Source of the DNA: Sva-07 sp963728355
GTDB lineage: Bacteria > Actinomycetota > Acidimicrobiia > Acidimicrobiales > Ilumatobacteraceae
Assembly (NCBI GenBank): GCA_963728355.1
Contig: CAVSJQ010000008.1
Span: 62,001-126,000 of the forward strand
Reading direction: 5' to 3'
Length of the DNA: 64,000 bases
In this document: piece by piece, positions 1 to 8,849 of the stretch
How positions within the stretch are numbered: position 1 is the first letter of the stretch
How the letters are laid out: each line of letters begins with the position of its first letter
Program-made: the position numbers and the translations under genes
Notes under the pieces: model-generated
What the model was told of the DNA's origin: nothing
Seen by the model: only the letters and a program-made list of their open reading frames with translations
Database searches by the model: none

Positions 1-348
1 GGCTCGCTGCGTCCCGATCTGGGACTCCTGTGCGAGCACATCGTCAACGACCTCGTCGACGAGCAGCGGGCGCCGATGATCGTCAACATGATGGAGCGTG
101 CGCTGCACGACCCGACCGTGGCGCTGGTGCGCGACGAGTTCCTCGGCGTGTTCGCCGACGTCTTCCGCGCAGTCCTCGATCGCGCCGTGGACGCCGGCGA
201 GCTCCGAGCCGACATCGACGCCGACCGATCGATGGCTGCCCTGCTCGGCAGCTTCCTGTTCGCCCGGTTCATGTCGAGTGACGGCTTCGACCGCTCCTAC
301 GCCGACACCGTGCTCGATGAATTCGTCCGCGTCAACGCTCCACGCTGA
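1..348 (+). CDS. TetR/AcrR-family regulator, C-terminal part (5' end outside window)
   Basis: The frame is open from base 1 and ends at a TGA at 346-348, giving about 115 residues with no start inside the window. The helical, ligand-domain character (for example IVNMMERALHDPTVALVRDE, then a helix with DRSMAALLGSFLFARF) matches the C-terminal dimerisation/ligand domain of TetR repressors. The N-terminal helix-turn-helix would lie upstream. Neither ligand nor target can be told. It converges on the LLM oxidoreductase gene. Confidence 0.6.
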   Translation, partial: GSLRPDLGLLCEHIVNDLVDEQRAPMIVNMMERALHDPTVALVRDEFLGVFADVFRAVLDRAVDAGELRADIDADRSMAALLGSFLFARFMSSDGFDRSYADTVLDEFVRVNAPR

Positions 349-371
349 CGACCACGCTCGCCGGCGCAGCG

Positions 372-1130
372 TCAGGCGTCGCGGTGAGCGAGGAGGGTTT
401 CGACCGGTCCGAGGTCGAACGGGTGCCCGGTCATGACGATCAGGTGCGTCGCGCCTGCCGCCAGGTACTTGTCGACGTCGGCGACGTCGTCGGGTGAGAT
501 CGCGACGGTCCGTTCGATCTCCGCCGGATCGCGCCCGATCTCGGCACACCACCGGTCGAGCACGGCGTTCTTGTGGGCATAGGTCTCCGGTGGCCCGAAC
601 GAGTTCCAGGCGTCGGCGTACTGCGCGGTGAGCTTCAGGGTGACCTTCTCTCCGGAGCCACCGACGAGGATCGGCAGCGGACCGATCGGGGCCGGGTTCA
701 GACGATCGAGGCGCGACTTCAGGCGGGGCAGCTCGTCGCGCAGCTTGTGCAGGCGGTTGATCGCCGTGCCGAACTCGTAGCCGTACTCGGCGTAGTCGCG
801 CTCGAACCATCCGGCGCCGATCCCGAGGTACATCCGGCCGCCGGACACGTGGTCGGCGGTGCGCGCCATGTCGGCGAGCAGCTCGGGATTGCGATAGCCG
901 TTGCAGGTGACGAGCATCCCGAGCCGGGCCCGTTCGGTGTCGGCGGCCATCGCGCTGAGGATGGTCCATCCCTCGAAGTGCGATGCGGTGGGATCGCCGT
1001 ACAACGGGAAGAAGTGGTCCCACGTCCAGATCGAATCGACGCCGAGCGACTCGGCGCGTCGCCATGCGTCACGGAGCTCGACGTACGACGTGGCCTGCGG
1101 ATGGAGTTGGACACCGACGCTGAAAGTCAC
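372..1130 (-). CDS. LLM-class F420-dependent oxidoreductase (luciferase-like)
   Basis: About 252 residues. The N-terminus FSVGVQLHPQ, the segment IWTWDHFFPLYGDP and the strand TLKLTAQYADAWNSFGPPE are typical of the luciferase-like monooxygenase TIM barrel, in the actinobacterial F420-dependent branch. These proteins transfer hydride to or from F420H2/FMN; the substrate cannot be predicted. I prefer the GTG at 1130 because family members begin with the first beta strand (VTFSVGVQ); a longer GTG at 1157 would start inside a hairpin at 1147-1164. It lies downstream of the FabH-like gene on the same strand, separated by a large palindrome. Confidence 0.8.
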   Translation of the reverse strand: MTFSVGVQLHPQATSYVELRDAWRRAESLGVDSIWTWDHFFPLYGDPTASHFEGWTILSAMAADTERARLGMLVTCNGYRNPELLADMARTADHVSGGRMYLGIGAGWFERDYAEYGYEFGTAINRLHKLRDELPRLKSRLDRLNPAPIGPLPILVGGSGEKVTLKLTAQYADAWNSFGPPETYAHKNAVLDRWCAEIGRDPAEIERTVAISPDDVADVDKYLAAGATHLIVMTGHPFDLGPVETLLAHRDA

Positions 1131-1146
1131 AGCGACCAGTGAAGCA

Positions 1147-1164
1147 GCCCCCGACACCGGGGGC
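1147..1164. terminator. GC hairpin GCCCCC-gacacc-GGGGGC
   Basis: A 6-bp perfect stem with a 6-base loop, immediately beside the larger palindrome at 1168-1219. It lies between two minus-strand genes and could help terminate the upstream FabH-like transcript. There is no T-run. Confidence 0.35.
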
Positions 1165-1167
1165 CGA

Positions 1168-1219
1168 CGTTTGCGCGCACTTTCGGGTGAGCCGCACCAC
1201 CCGGATCTGCGCGCAAACG
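1168..1219. repeat. Palindromic intergenic element, copy A
   Basis: Perfect 12-bp inverted repeat CGTTTGCGCGCA (1168-1179) / TGCGCGCAAACG (1208-1219), with an inner stem CGGGTG (1184-1189) / CACCCG (1198-1203) and an 8-base loop. It starts 5 bases after the stop of the FabH-like gene on the minus strand, so it may act as a terminator. Its core (CGTTTGCG, then GGGTG-type stem, then CAAACG) recurs in two tandem copies near 15.05 and 16.47 kb. Confidence 0.7.
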
Positions 1220-1223
1220 GATG

Positions 1224-2360
1224 TCAGTGGCGCCGGACGACGACGCTGCCGACCGAGTACCCGGCGCCGAACGAGCACAGCACGCCGAGGTCGCCGGACA
1301 CCAGGTCGTCGCGGTGACGATGGAAGGCGATGACCGAACCCGCTGAGCTGGTGTTGGCGAACTCGTCGAGGATCACCGGTGCCTCGTCGTCGGTCGGCAA
1401 ACGACCGAGGACGCCCTTTGCGATCAGCTGGTTCATCTTCAGGTTCGCCTGGTGCAGCCAGAAGCGCCGCACGTCGTCGGCTGCGATACCCAGCAGCGTC
1501 AGGTGATCGGTGATGTGCTCGGCGACCATCGGGCAGACCTCGCGGAACACCATCTGACCGTTTTGCCGGAACACCAACTCCTGCGGATCGCGCCCGGCGA
1601 CCTCCGACGAGTTCAGGAAGCCGAAGTCGTTGCGGATGTTGTTGGAGAACTTGGTGACCAGCTTCGTGCCGAGCACCTCCCATCGGTCCGGCGCGGCAGC
1701 GTCGGCGGTGCGTTCGAGCACGAGCGCCGTGCAGGCATCGCCGAAGATGAAGTGGAAGTCGCGCATCTCGAAGTTGTTGTGACCGGACGTGATCTCCGGG
1801 TTGACGACCACGACGCAGTTGGCCGAACCGTTGCGCAGCGCGTCGACGGCGGCCTGCACCGAGAACGTCGCCGACGAGCATGCGACGTTCATGTCGTAGC
1901 CCCAGCCCTGCGCACCGAGCGCGTCCTGGATCTCGATCGCCACCGCCGGGTACGCCCGTTGCAGATTCGAGCACCCGACGATCACGGCGTCGACGTCGCT
2001 CGGTTGACGACCCGCCTGTGCGAGCGCCTCGTGGATCGCGGGCAGCGACATCTCGGCCTGGATGCCGAGCTGGTTCTCGCTGCGGGTCTCGAGGCGCGGG
2101 CGCATCCGGGCGGGGTCGAGCACGCCCGACTTCTCCATGACGTACCGCCGCTGGATACCCGACGCCTTGAGGATGAACTCCTCGTCGGGCACGGCACGCT
2201 CGACGGCATCACCGCTGGCGATCTCCTCGGCGTGCTCGGCGTTCCACTTCAACACCGCCTCGGTGAGCGACGCGACCAGTTCGGCGTTGCTGACCGATTC
2301 CGGAGGCGTGAACAGCCCGGTTCCGGTGATCGAGACGGACGGCAGTTGAACGGGCGACAT
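1224..2360 (-). CDS. Beta-ketoacyl-ACP synthase III family protein (FabH-like)
   Basis: 378 residues, thiolase fold. The decarboxylating-condensation triad is visible as Cys161 (NVACSSATF), His303 (WLHQANLKMN) and Asn336 (ANTSSAGSV). The protein is longer than E. coli FabH (about 317) and fits the longer subgroup (about 370-380 residues) that includes Pseudomonas FabH-like enzymes using medium-chain acyl-CoA; that substrate is family knowledge, not shown here. The ATG at 2360 is 7 bases after a TAGCGT -10 element (2368-2373), so a leaderless start is likely. A much longer open frame upstream overlaps engB and was rejected. No acyl-carrier gene is adjacent. Confidence 0.85.
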   Translation of the reverse strand: MSPVQLPSVSITGTGLFTPPESVSNAELVASLTEAVLKWNAEHAEEIASGDAVERAVPDEEFILKASGIQRRYVMEKSGVLDPARMRPRLETRSENQLGIQAEMSLPAIHEALAQAGRQPSDVDAVIVGCSNLQRAYPAVAIEIQDALGAQGWGYDMNVACSSATFSVQAAVDALRNGSANCVVVVNPEITSGHNNFEMRDFHFIFGDACTALVLERTADAAAPDRWEVLGTKLVTKFSNNIRNDFGFLNSSEVAGRDPQELVFRQNGQMVFREVCPMVAEHITDHLTLLGIAADDVRRFWLHQANLKMNQLIAKGVLGRLPTDDEAPVILDEFANTSSAGSVIAFHRHRDDLVSGDLGVLCSFGAGYSVGSVVVRRH

Positions 2361-2367
2361 GGGCCCG

Positions 2368-2373
2368 ACGCTA
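2368..2373 (-). promoter_or_regulatory. -10 element TAGCGT, FabH-like gene
   Basis: TAnnnT motif ending 7 bases before the ATG at 2360, consistent with a leaderless mRNA. Confidence 0.45.
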
Positions 2374-2379
2374 ACGAAG

Positions 2380-2973
2380 TCAGCCCACCCAGGTCCGCAC
2401 GAGCGACCGCAGGGCGTCGATGCCGTCGCCCTTGGCGGCGCTGACCCACACGATGTCGCCCTGGTCGAGCTGGCAGCCGGCCGCCAGTTCCTTCTTCCGG
2501 GTGGCGCGTTTCGACGACTTGACCTTGTCGAACTTGGTGGCGACCACCGTGTGCGGGACGCCGTGGTACCGCAGCCACTCGAGCATCTGAGCATCGAGCG
2601 TCGTCGGGCCGATCGCACCGTCGACGAGCACGAAGACCATCGCCAGGTTTGCTCGTTCGAGGAGATAGCCCTCGATCATCTCGGGCCAGTCGCGCTTGAC
2701 GTTCTTCGCGGCCTTGGCGAAGCCGTAGCCGGGAAGGTCGACCATCGTCGCCGTGTCGGGCCGCGCGCTGTCGACCTCGAACATGTTGATCAACTGCGTC
2801 CGCCCGGGCGTGTTGGACACCCGCGCCAGCTGCTTGCGGTTGGCGAGTGCGTTGACCAGCGACGACTTGCCGACATTGGAGCGTCCGACGAACGCCACCT
2901 CCGCCGGAGACTCGGGGAGCTGGTCGACCCGGCTGGCGGACTGCACGAACGTCAGACGGAGCGGAGCACTCAT
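2380..2973 (-). CDS. engB: Ribosome biogenesis GTP-binding protein EngB/YsxC
   Basis: 197 residues, normal for the family. G1 is GRSNVGKSS (residues 30-38), the switch I threonine lies in NTPGRTQ, G3 is DLPGYG (79-84), G4 is TKFD and G5 is VSAAKG. EngB/YsxC assists 50S subunit assembly in the cytoplasm. The ATG at 2973 gives the usual short N-terminus; an upstream in-frame start at 3102 would overlap the divergent lipoprotein gene and was rejected. The FabH-like gene follows 19 bases downstream on the same strand. Confidence 0.93.
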   Translation of the reverse strand: MSAPLRLTFVQSASRVDQLPESPAEVAFVGRSNVGKSSLVNALANRKQLARVSNTPGRTQLINMFEVDSARPDTATMVDLPGYGFAKAAKNVKRDWPEMIEGYLLERANLAMVFVLVDGAIGPTTLDAQMLEWLRYHGVPHTVVATKFDKVKSSKRATRKKELAAGCQLDQGDIVWVSAAKGDGIDALRSLVRTWVG

Positions 2974-3022
2974 CGTCTCATCCTCGCAGCTGCGCCCGCT
3001 CGCATCGATCCGCCGCCGACCG

Positions 3023-3028
3023 TACAGT
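3023..3028 (+). promoter_or_regulatory. -10 element TACAGT, lipoprotein gene
   Basis: TAnnnT motif 6 bases before the ATG at 3035; this fixes the start and implies a leaderless transcript. Confidence 0.45.
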
Positions 3029-3034
3029 TGGGAC

Positions 3035-3655
3035 ATGCGAGCACATGCCAAGAGACATCCACTGGTGATGCTCGGTGCCGTCGGGTGCACGCTCGTGATC
3101 ACGTCGTGTGGCGACGCCTCCGGGACCAGCGTCGATCAGCTCATCGAATCGCAGGGCGGCGGCAGCATCGACATCGACCGCGACGGCGGCGTCTCCGTGC
3201 AGACCGAGGACGGCGGGATGACGATCGACGAGGACGGCAACTTCGTCATCACCGACGCCGACGGCTCCGTTGTCACCGGTCGTGCCGACGCCGACTCCGG
3301 CGAGTTCACCGTGGAGAGCGAGGACGGCAGCTTCAGCTCGGGCGCGACCACCGAACTCCCAGACGCGTGGCCGGCAGAGATCCCCGAACCGGAAGGCCTC
3401 GCGATCACCAACGCCACCGTCATCGGGTCGGACACCGACCAGTCGATCACCGTCGTCGGTACCGCCGAGAGCGACGAGTTCGTCGACCGCTATGCGAGTG
3501 CGCTGGAGTCCGCCGGGTTCGACGAGGAGTCGACGTTCTCGTCGGACGAGATGGTCAACAACGTGTACACGAACGGCGAATGGACCGTCGGGGTGGTCTC
3601 CGTCGCCGACGAGGGCGACAACCAGGTCACCGTGTCGGTCTTCAGCAGCAGCTGA
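3035..3655 (+). CDS. Putative lipoprotein with short acidic DG repeats
   Basis: 206 residues. A basic N-terminus and hydrophobic stretch end in the lipobox VITSC, with Cys25 as the acylated residue, so it should be anchored on the outer face of the membrane. Residues 44-100 consist of short alternating hydrophobic/acidic units, each ending in a DG or SG turn (SIDIDRDGG, VSVQTEDGG, MTIDEDGN, FVITDADGS), which looks like a repeated beta-hairpin. The remainder (about 105-206) resembles a small alpha/beta domain with no family I recognise. The -10 element 6 bases upstream supports this start. Function unknown. Confidence 0.75.
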   Translation: MRAHAKRHPLVMLGAVGCTLVITSCGDASGTSVDQLIESQGGGSIDIDRDGGVSVQTEDGGMTIDEDGNFVITDADGSVVTGRADADSGEFTVESEDGSFSSGATTELPDAWPAEIPEPEGLAITNATVIGSDTDQSITVVGTAESDEFVDRYASALESAGFDEESTFSSDEMVNNVYTNGEWTVGVVSVADEGDNQVTVSVFSSS

Positions 3656-3666
3656 CGCCGCCGCGG

Positions 3667-3882
3667 TCACCCGCTGACCAGCGACGCCAGCGCCCAGACC
3701 GCGGCGACCAGCCCGATTCCGGCGTAGACGGCGCTGCGCACCACCGGTGCCCGCTCCAAGCTCGTGTCTTCGAGCTGCTTCGCCGGCGGCTTGACGATCG
3801 CGAGCGCGTTCCCGACGAACAGCGCGCCGCCGAACGCCAGCACGAGCCAGGCGAGGAGATCTTCACCGAGAAACATGTCCAC
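3667..3882 (-). CDS. Small two-helix membrane protein
   Basis: 71 residues with two predicted membrane helices (LLAWLVLAFGGALFVGNALA and VVRSAVYAGIGLVAAVWALA) joined by a short polar loop. I chose the GTG at 3882, which has AGGAGG 9 bases upstream; the ATG at 3876 is an alternative. It converges on the lipoprotein gene and is divergent from ktrB, whose promoter overlaps this ribosome-binding site. Similar small proteins are common in actinobacteria; function unknown. Confidence 0.65.
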   Translation of the reverse strand: MDMFLGEDLLAWLVLAFGGALFVGNALAIVKPPAKQLEDTSLERAPVVRSAVYAGIGLVAAVWALASLVSG

Positions 3883-3896
3883 AGGATGCCGCCTCC

Positions 3897-3902
3897 TATG
3901 CT
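3897..3902 (+). promoter_or_regulatory. -10 element TATGCT, ktrB
   Basis: TAnnnT motif 6 bases before the GTG at 3909; leaderless start likely. Confidence 0.45.
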
Positions 3903-3908
3903 CGTTCG

Positions 3909-5276
3909 GTGCCACGCGGCGGACTGCTCGGTGAGATCCGGAACCCCGCCCAACTCGTCGTCGGGGCGTTCAGCGCATTCATCCTCTTCGGCACCGCATT
4001 GCTGTGGCTGCCCATCGCCGCCGACGGGCCCGGCCACATCGGTCTGGAGGACGCACTCTTCACGTCCACGTCGGCGGTCACGGTGACGGGCCTGGCCTCG
4101 ACCGACATCTCACGCTTCTCGCTGTTCGGCGAACTCGTCATCATGATGCTGATCCAGGTCGGCGGTTTCGGCATCATGACGATCGGCTCGGTGCTCGCGA
4201 TCGTCGCCTCGCACCGCGTCGGGCTGCGCCAGCGGATGCTGGCCCAAGCCGAGATCGGTGCGGTCGACATGGGTGACCTGCGCCGCCTGATCCTGGCGAT
4301 CGCCAGGATCACCGTCGTCGTCGAGGCGGTGCTCGCACTGATCCTCTTCGCGCGGTTCTGGCAGGCCGGCTACGAGGACGGACCGATCGCATCCGCCTAC
4401 TCCGGCATCTTCCATTCGATCTCATCGTTCAACAACGCCGGGTTCTCGCTGTACTCGGACAGCCTCGACCGCTTCGTCACCGATGCCGTCGTGGTGCTCA
4501 GCGTGTCGGTGGGCTTCATCATCGGCGGCTTCGGCTTCCCGATCCTCGTCGAGTTCTGGCAGCGCGGCGCCGCACGACGCTCGGCGGTGCGCCGCCCCGC
4601 CCACTGGTCGCTGCACACCAAGATCACCCTGTTGACCACCGGCGCACTGCTGGTGTTCGGCCCCCTGGTGGTGATGACGTTCGAGTGGACGAACCCCGCG
4701 ACGCTCGGCCCCCTCGACACGATCGACAAGATGCTCGCCGGCTGGTTCCAGGGCGTGACGCCGAGGACCGCCGGCTTCAACACGATCGACATCGGCGGTA
4801 TGAACGAGCCGACGCTGCTCGTGATCACGACGCTGATGTTCATCGGCGCCGGCCCGGCGTCGACGGCCGGCGGCATCAAGGTCACCACGTTCGCCGTCCT
4901 CGGCTTCGTGTTGTGGTCCGAGGTGCGCGGGCGCACCGACATGAACGTGTTCAACCGGCGGCTACCCACGAACCTGATCCGCCAGGCGCTGACGATCGCC
5001 CTGCTCGCAATCGGCCTGGTCGTCGGTGCCACACTCGTGCTGATGAGCGTCGAGGATCTGTCGCTCACGCCCGCCCTGTTCGAGATCACCTCGGCGTTCG
5101 GCACGGTCGGACTCTCCACCGGCGTCACCGGCACGATCGGTGCGTCCGGACATCTCCTGCTGGTGATCGTGATGTTGGCCGGCCGTGTCGGGCCGGTCAC
5201 GTTCGTCACCGCGCTCGCGTTGCGCGAGCGCGTCCCGTCCTATCGTTATCCCGAGGAGCGACCGATCATTGGCTGA
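3909..5276 (+). CDS. ktrB: Potassium uptake channel subunit KtrB (TrkH family)
   Basis: 455 residues, polytopic. Four pore-loop segments with the selectivity glycine are visible: TVTGLASTD, SSFNNAGFS, TPRTAGFNTID and FGTVGLSTG. This is the four-fold pseudo-repeat of SKT-type K+ channels. KtrB forms the transmembrane K+ (often Na+-coupled) pathway, gated by a KtrA octameric ring. The KtrA gene overlaps its 3' end, so the pair forms one operon. The GTG start is set by the -10 element 6 bases upstream. Confidence 0.93.
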   Translation: MPRGGLLGEIRNPAQLVVGAFSAFILFGTALLWLPIAADGPGHIGLEDALFTSTSAVTVTGLASTDISRFSLFGELVIMMLIQVGGFGIMTIGSVLAIVASHRVGLRQRMLAQAEIGAVDMGDLRRLILAIARITVVVEAVLALILFARFWQAGYEDGPIASAYSGIFHSISSFNNAGFSLYSDSLDRFVTDAVVVLSVSVGFIIGGFGFPILVEFWQRGAARRSAVRRPAHWSLHTKITLLTTGALLVFGPLVVMTFEWTNPATLGPLDTIDKMLAGWFQGVTPRTAGFNTIDIGGMNEPTLLVITTLMFIGAGPASTAGGIKVTTFAVLGFVLWSEVRGRTDMNVFNRRLPTNLIRQALTIALLAIGLVVGATLVLMSVEDLSLTPALFEITSAFGTVGLSTGVTGTIGASGHLLLVIVMLAGRVGPVTFVTALALRERVPSYRYPEERPIIG

Positions 5277-5976
5277 CAGAACTCTCCACACGATGCTGGG
5301 CGGTCTGCGCCCACAGGTCCAACACCGAGGCGAGATCATCGTCATCGGGTTGGGCCGCTTCGGGTCGTCGCTCGCCTCGACCCTGATCGACATGGGCCAC
5401 GAGGTGCTCGGCATCGACGCCGACGAACTGCGCGTCCAACAACACGCCGAGTTCCTCACCCACGTCGCCCAAGCCGACACCACCAACGAGAAGACACTGC
5501 GTCAGCTCGGCGTTGCGGACGCCGTCACCGCCGTCGTTGCGATCGGCGCCGACGTCGAGGCGAGCGTGCTCACCACGGGTGCACTCGTCGACATCGGCGT
5601 GCCCAACATCTGGGCGAAGGCACTCACCGAATCGCACGGCCGCATCCTCCAGCGCGTCGGCGCGCATCACGTCGTCTTCCCCGAAGCCGAGATGGGCAGC
5701 CGCGTGGCCCGCCTCGTGACCGGGGCGCTGATCGAGTACTTCGCGCTCGACGACGACTTCGTGCTGATCGAGACGCAGGTCCCGCGCAATCTCGCGGGCA
5801 GGAAGCTCGGCGACACCGATCTGCGCGCCAACTACAAGGTCACCGTGGTGTGCATCAAACCCGAGGGACAGGCCTTCACATACGCGGAGAGCGCCACCGT
5901 GCTCGGCGAACACGACCTGATCGTGGTCGCCGGTCACCGGGGCGACATCGAACGCTTCGCCGACACCGAGACCTGA
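5269..5976 (+). CDS. ktrA: Potassium uptake regulatory subunit KtrA (TrkA/RCK domain)
   Basis: 235 residues. An N-terminal RCK_N Rossmann domain has the nucleotide motif GLGRFGSSL followed by the acidic residue in VLGIDAD; a C-terminal RCK_C domain starts near the segment DDFVLIETQVPR. KtrA binds ATP/ADP (and in some species c-di-AMP) and gates KtrB. I chose TTG at 5269, which overlaps the ktrB stop by 8 bases and has AGGAG at 5254-5258, 10 bases upstream. An ATG at 5293 is a shorter alternative. A GGDEF/EAL gene lies elsewhere in the window, but no c-di-AMP enzyme is seen here. Confidence 0.9.
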   Translation: MADRTLHTMLGGLRPQVQHRGEIIVIGLGRFGSSLASTLIDMGHEVLGIDADELRVQQHAEFLTHVAQADTTNEKTLRQLGVADAVTAVVAIGADVEASVLTTGALVDIGVPNIWAKALTESHGRILQRVGAHHVVFPEAEMGSRVARLVTGALIEYFALDDDFVLIETQVPRNLAGRKLGDTDLRANYKVTVVCIKPEGQAFTYAESATVLGEHDLIVVAGHRGDIERFADTET

Positions 5977-6059
5977 GCCCCCGAAATTTCGTCGCTCCGC
6001 CGAGCTGACCCGGCGGGCTCCGGGTCTCGCCGCGTCATCGACGAGCGCGAGACTGGCGC

Positions 6060-7787
6060 ATGGCTGACTACGACCTGATCATCCGGGGCGGTTCGCTCAT
6101 CGACGGAACCGGCGCCGACCCCCGCACGGCCGACGTCGGTGTGATCGGCGGCCGCATCGTCGAGGTCGGCCGGGTGAGCGGCAACACCGATCGTGAGATC
6201 GAGGCCGACGGTGCGCTCGTCATCCCGGGCATCGTTGACATCCACTCGCACTACGACGGACAGGCCACGTGGGACGAGCGCCTGCAACCGTCGTCGTGGC
6301 ACGGCGTCACGACCGTGGTGACCGGCAACTGCGGTGTCGGGTTCGCACCCGTGCACGACGCCGATCACGACAAGCTCATCGAACTGATGGAGGGCGTCGA
6401 GGACATCCCGGGCGCCGCGCTGCACGAGGGACTGAAATGGAACTGGAACTCGTTCGGCGAGTTCCTCAATGCCGTCGACTCGATCCCTCACGACATCGAC
6501 GTCGCCATGCAGGTACCGCACGGCGCCCTGCGCCTCAACGTGATGGGCCAACGCGGCGCCGACCACGAAGACGCCACCCCCGACGACATCGCCGCGATGG
6601 CCGAACTCGCCCGACAGGGCATCGAGGCCGGCGCGCTCGGCTTCAGCACCAGCCGCACCCGCAACCACAAGACCTCCACCGGCGCCTACACCCCGACGTT
6701 GACTGCGGCGCCCGACGAGCTGATCGGCATCGCGCAGGGCGTCGGCGCAACGGGCACCGGCGTGTTGCAGGTGGTGTCGGACTTCCTCGATCCCGACGGC
6801 GAGTTCGCGATGCTGCGCGAGATGGTCGCCACGTCGGGACGTCCGATGTCGGTCTCGATCGCCCGCAACCCGATGGTGCCCGACGCCTTCCGGGGACTGC
6901 TCGACCATCTGACGGCGGCCAACGCCGACGGCCTCGTGATGACCGGTCAGGTGGCGCCCCGCGCGGTGGGGCTGATCCTGGGCCTCGAGTGCACCCTCAA
7001 CCCGTTCCTCACCAACCCCGTGTACCGCGAGATCGCCGACCGGCCGCTGGCCGAGCGGGTGGCTGCGCTGCGCGACGCCGACGTCCGAGCACGCCTGCTC
7101 GCCGAGGCGGCCGAACGGACGCGAGAGAAGCTCGGCGGGAACCTGATCGGCCGCTTCGATCTGCTGTTCGAGATGGGCGACGAACCCGACTACGAGCCGT
7201 CCCTCGACGCTTCGATCGAGGCGACCGCCAGGCGTTCGGGCCGCAGCTCGGAAGAGGTCGCCCTCGACGCGATGCTCGCCGACGACGGGCACGGCCTGCT
7301 CTACCTCCCGTTCCTCAACTACGTCGACGGCAGCCTCGACGGCTGCCACGAGATGCTGACCCATCCGTACACCGTGCCCGGCCTCGGCGACGGCGGCGCC
7401 CACGTCGGCACGATCTGCGACGGCAGCTTCCCCACCACCCTGCTCGCCTACTGGGGACGCGACCGCGACCACGACCGCATCGCGCTCCCCTTCCTCGTGC
7501 AACGCCACTGCCGCGACACCGCCCGCACCGTCGGGCTGCTCGACCGCGGCGTGATCGCCCCCGGCTACCGGGCCGACCTCAACGTGGTCGACTTCGACCG
7601 GCTGCGACTGCACAAGCCCGAGATCGTGCACGACCTGCCGGCCAACGGCCGGCGGCTGCTGCAACGTGCCGACGGTTGGCGTCACACGATCGTCGCCGGT
7701 CAGGAGACCTATCGAGACGGCGTCGCCACCGACGCCCTTCCCGGCCGCCTCGTGCGCGGGGCCAAGAGCGCACCGAACGGAGCCTGA
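6060..7787 (+). CDS. N-acyl-D-amino-acid deacylase-type amidohydrolase
   Basis: 575 residues, amidohydrolase superfamily. The small beta domain (YDLIIRGGSLIDGTG) leads into the metal-binding motif DIHSHYDGQ, with later landmarks TGNCGVGFAP, GALGFSTSR and LGDGGAHVG, and closes with the C-terminal PGYRADLNVVD motif. These match the D-aminoacylase/N-acyl-D-glutamate deacylase group, which removes acyl groups from D-amino acids using one or two zinc ions. It is the first gene of a tight three-gene unit; the next start codon lies 1 base after its stop. The actual substrate is unknown. Confidence 0.85.
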   Translation: MADYDLIIRGGSLIDGTGADPRTADVGVIGGRIVEVGRVSGNTDREIEADGALVIPGIVDIHSHYDGQATWDERLQPSSWHGVTTVVTGNCGVGFAPVHDADHDKLIELMEGVEDIPGAALHEGLKWNWNSFGEFLNAVDSIPHDIDVAMQVPHGALRLNVMGQRGADHEDATPDDIAAMAELARQGIEAGALGFSTSRTRNHKTSTGAYTPTLTAAPDELIGIAQGVGATGTGVLQVVSDFLDPDGEFAMLREMVATSGRPMSVSIARNPMVPDAFRGLLDHLTAANADGLVMTGQVAPRAVGLILGLECTLNPFLTNPVYREIADRPLAERVAALRDADVRARLLAEAAERTREKLGGNLIGRFDLLFEMGDEPDYEPSLDASIEATARRSGRSSEEVALDAMLADDGHGLLYLPFLNYVDGSLDGCHEMLTHPYTVPGLGDGGAHVGTICDGSFPTTLLAYWGRDRDHDRIALPFLVQRHCRDTARTVGLLDRGVIAPGYRADLNVVDFDRLRLHKPEIVHDLPANGRRLLQRADGWRHTIVAGQETYRDGVATDALPGRLVRGAKSAPNGA

Positions 7788-7788
7788 G

Positions 7789-8835
7789 ATGACCACCACC
7801 GACAATCCGACCGGCATCGTGGAGCTGGAAGCGCACGCCAACTGGCGGGCATCCGACATCGGCGACAGCGAAGACTGGACACTGCGGCTGACCGACGCCG
7901 ACCACGCCGAGCTCGACGCTGCGCTCGCACACGCCCGCTCGATCACCCACGACGTGCTCGAGGTGACCGCCGACGACTTTCCCCTGCCGACACTCGAACC
8001 GCGGCTCGCTTCGATGGCCGACGAGTTGGTCAACGGTCGCGGGTTCGCCCGCATCGCGGCACTCGACGTCGGCCGGCTCGGAGCCGAGGATGCGTCATGG
8101 GCCTACTGGGGTATCGGCATGCACCTCGGCGAGCCGTGGCCGCAGAACGCGAAGGGTCATCTGCTCGGCGACGTGAAGGACCAGGGCAAGGCACCGGACG
8201 ATCCGACGGCGCGCGGCAACGAGATCGGCGGCCATCCGCTGGGCTTCCACAGCGACGGTTCCGACCTGGTGGGACTGCTGTGCATCGACAGCGGCGTCAG
8301 CGGCGGCGAGAGTCTGGTCGCCAATGCCGTCGGTGCCCACAACGCACTCGTGCGCTCACGCCCCGATCTCGCTGCCGTGCTCTACGAGGCCCTGCCGTAC
8401 GACTTCCGCGGCGAGCAGCGAGCAGGCGGCCAGCCCTTCTACTCGGTTCCGGCGTTCACTCGTCACACCGGTCCGACCGGCGATCGGCTGTTCGTGCGCT
8501 ACATCCGCCCGTTCATCCAGGCGTCGCAACGGCACGCCGACGCTCCTCGGCTCACCGATGCCCAGATCGAGGCGATGGACGCGTACGACGTGCTGATCAA
8601 CGACCCCGACAACCAGGTCGAGATGGCGCTGCGCCCCGGCGACATCCAGTTCGTCAACAACTACCACGTCCTCCACGGGCGACGGCGATACGTCGACGAC
8701 ACCGACGCCGGCCGGGTGCGATGGCTGAAGCGTCTCTGGCTGGCCACCGACATCCTCGGCCCCGACGATCGACCCGCCCGCTTCCAACGTGCCGGTGCGA
8801 TGGGTCATTGGGGCGCCCGCCGGACACGCGCCTGA
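7789..8835 (+). CDS. TauD/TfdA-family 2-oxoglutarate/Fe(II) dioxygenase
   Basis: 348 residues. The iron-binding HxD is GFHSDGSD and the distal histidine is in NNYHVLHGRRRY, where the following arginines would hold 2-oxoglutarate. Length and motif order fit the TauD family, which hydroxylates small acids. The ATG lies 1 base after the deacylase stop, so translation is probably coupled. Located between a deacylase and an aminotransferase, it may hydroxylate an amino-acid-like intermediate; that is inference from context. Confidence 0.82.
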   Translation: MTTTDNPTGIVELEAHANWRASDIGDSEDWTLRLTDADHAELDAALAHARSITHDVLEVTADDFPLPTLEPRLASMADELVNGRGFARIAALDVGRLGAEDASWAYWGIGMHLGEPWPQNAKGHLLGDVKDQGKAPDDPTARGNEIGGHPLGFHSDGSDLVGLLCIDSGVSGGESLVANAVGAHNALVRSRPDLAAVLYEALPYDFRGEQRAGGQPFYSVPAFTRHTGPTGDRLFVRYIRPFIQASQRHADAPRLTDAQIEAMDAYDVLINDPDNQVEMALRPGDIQFVNNYHVLHGRRRYVDDTDAGRVRWLKRLWLATDILGPDDRPARFQRAGAMGHWGARRTRA

Positions 8836-8849
8836 TCCCGGCGAGCGCG

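Noticed and set aside
5934..8054. 706-residue open frame on the minus strand across the deacylase gene
   Set aside because: Antisense of the clear amidohydrolase; no motif, no ribosome-binding site.
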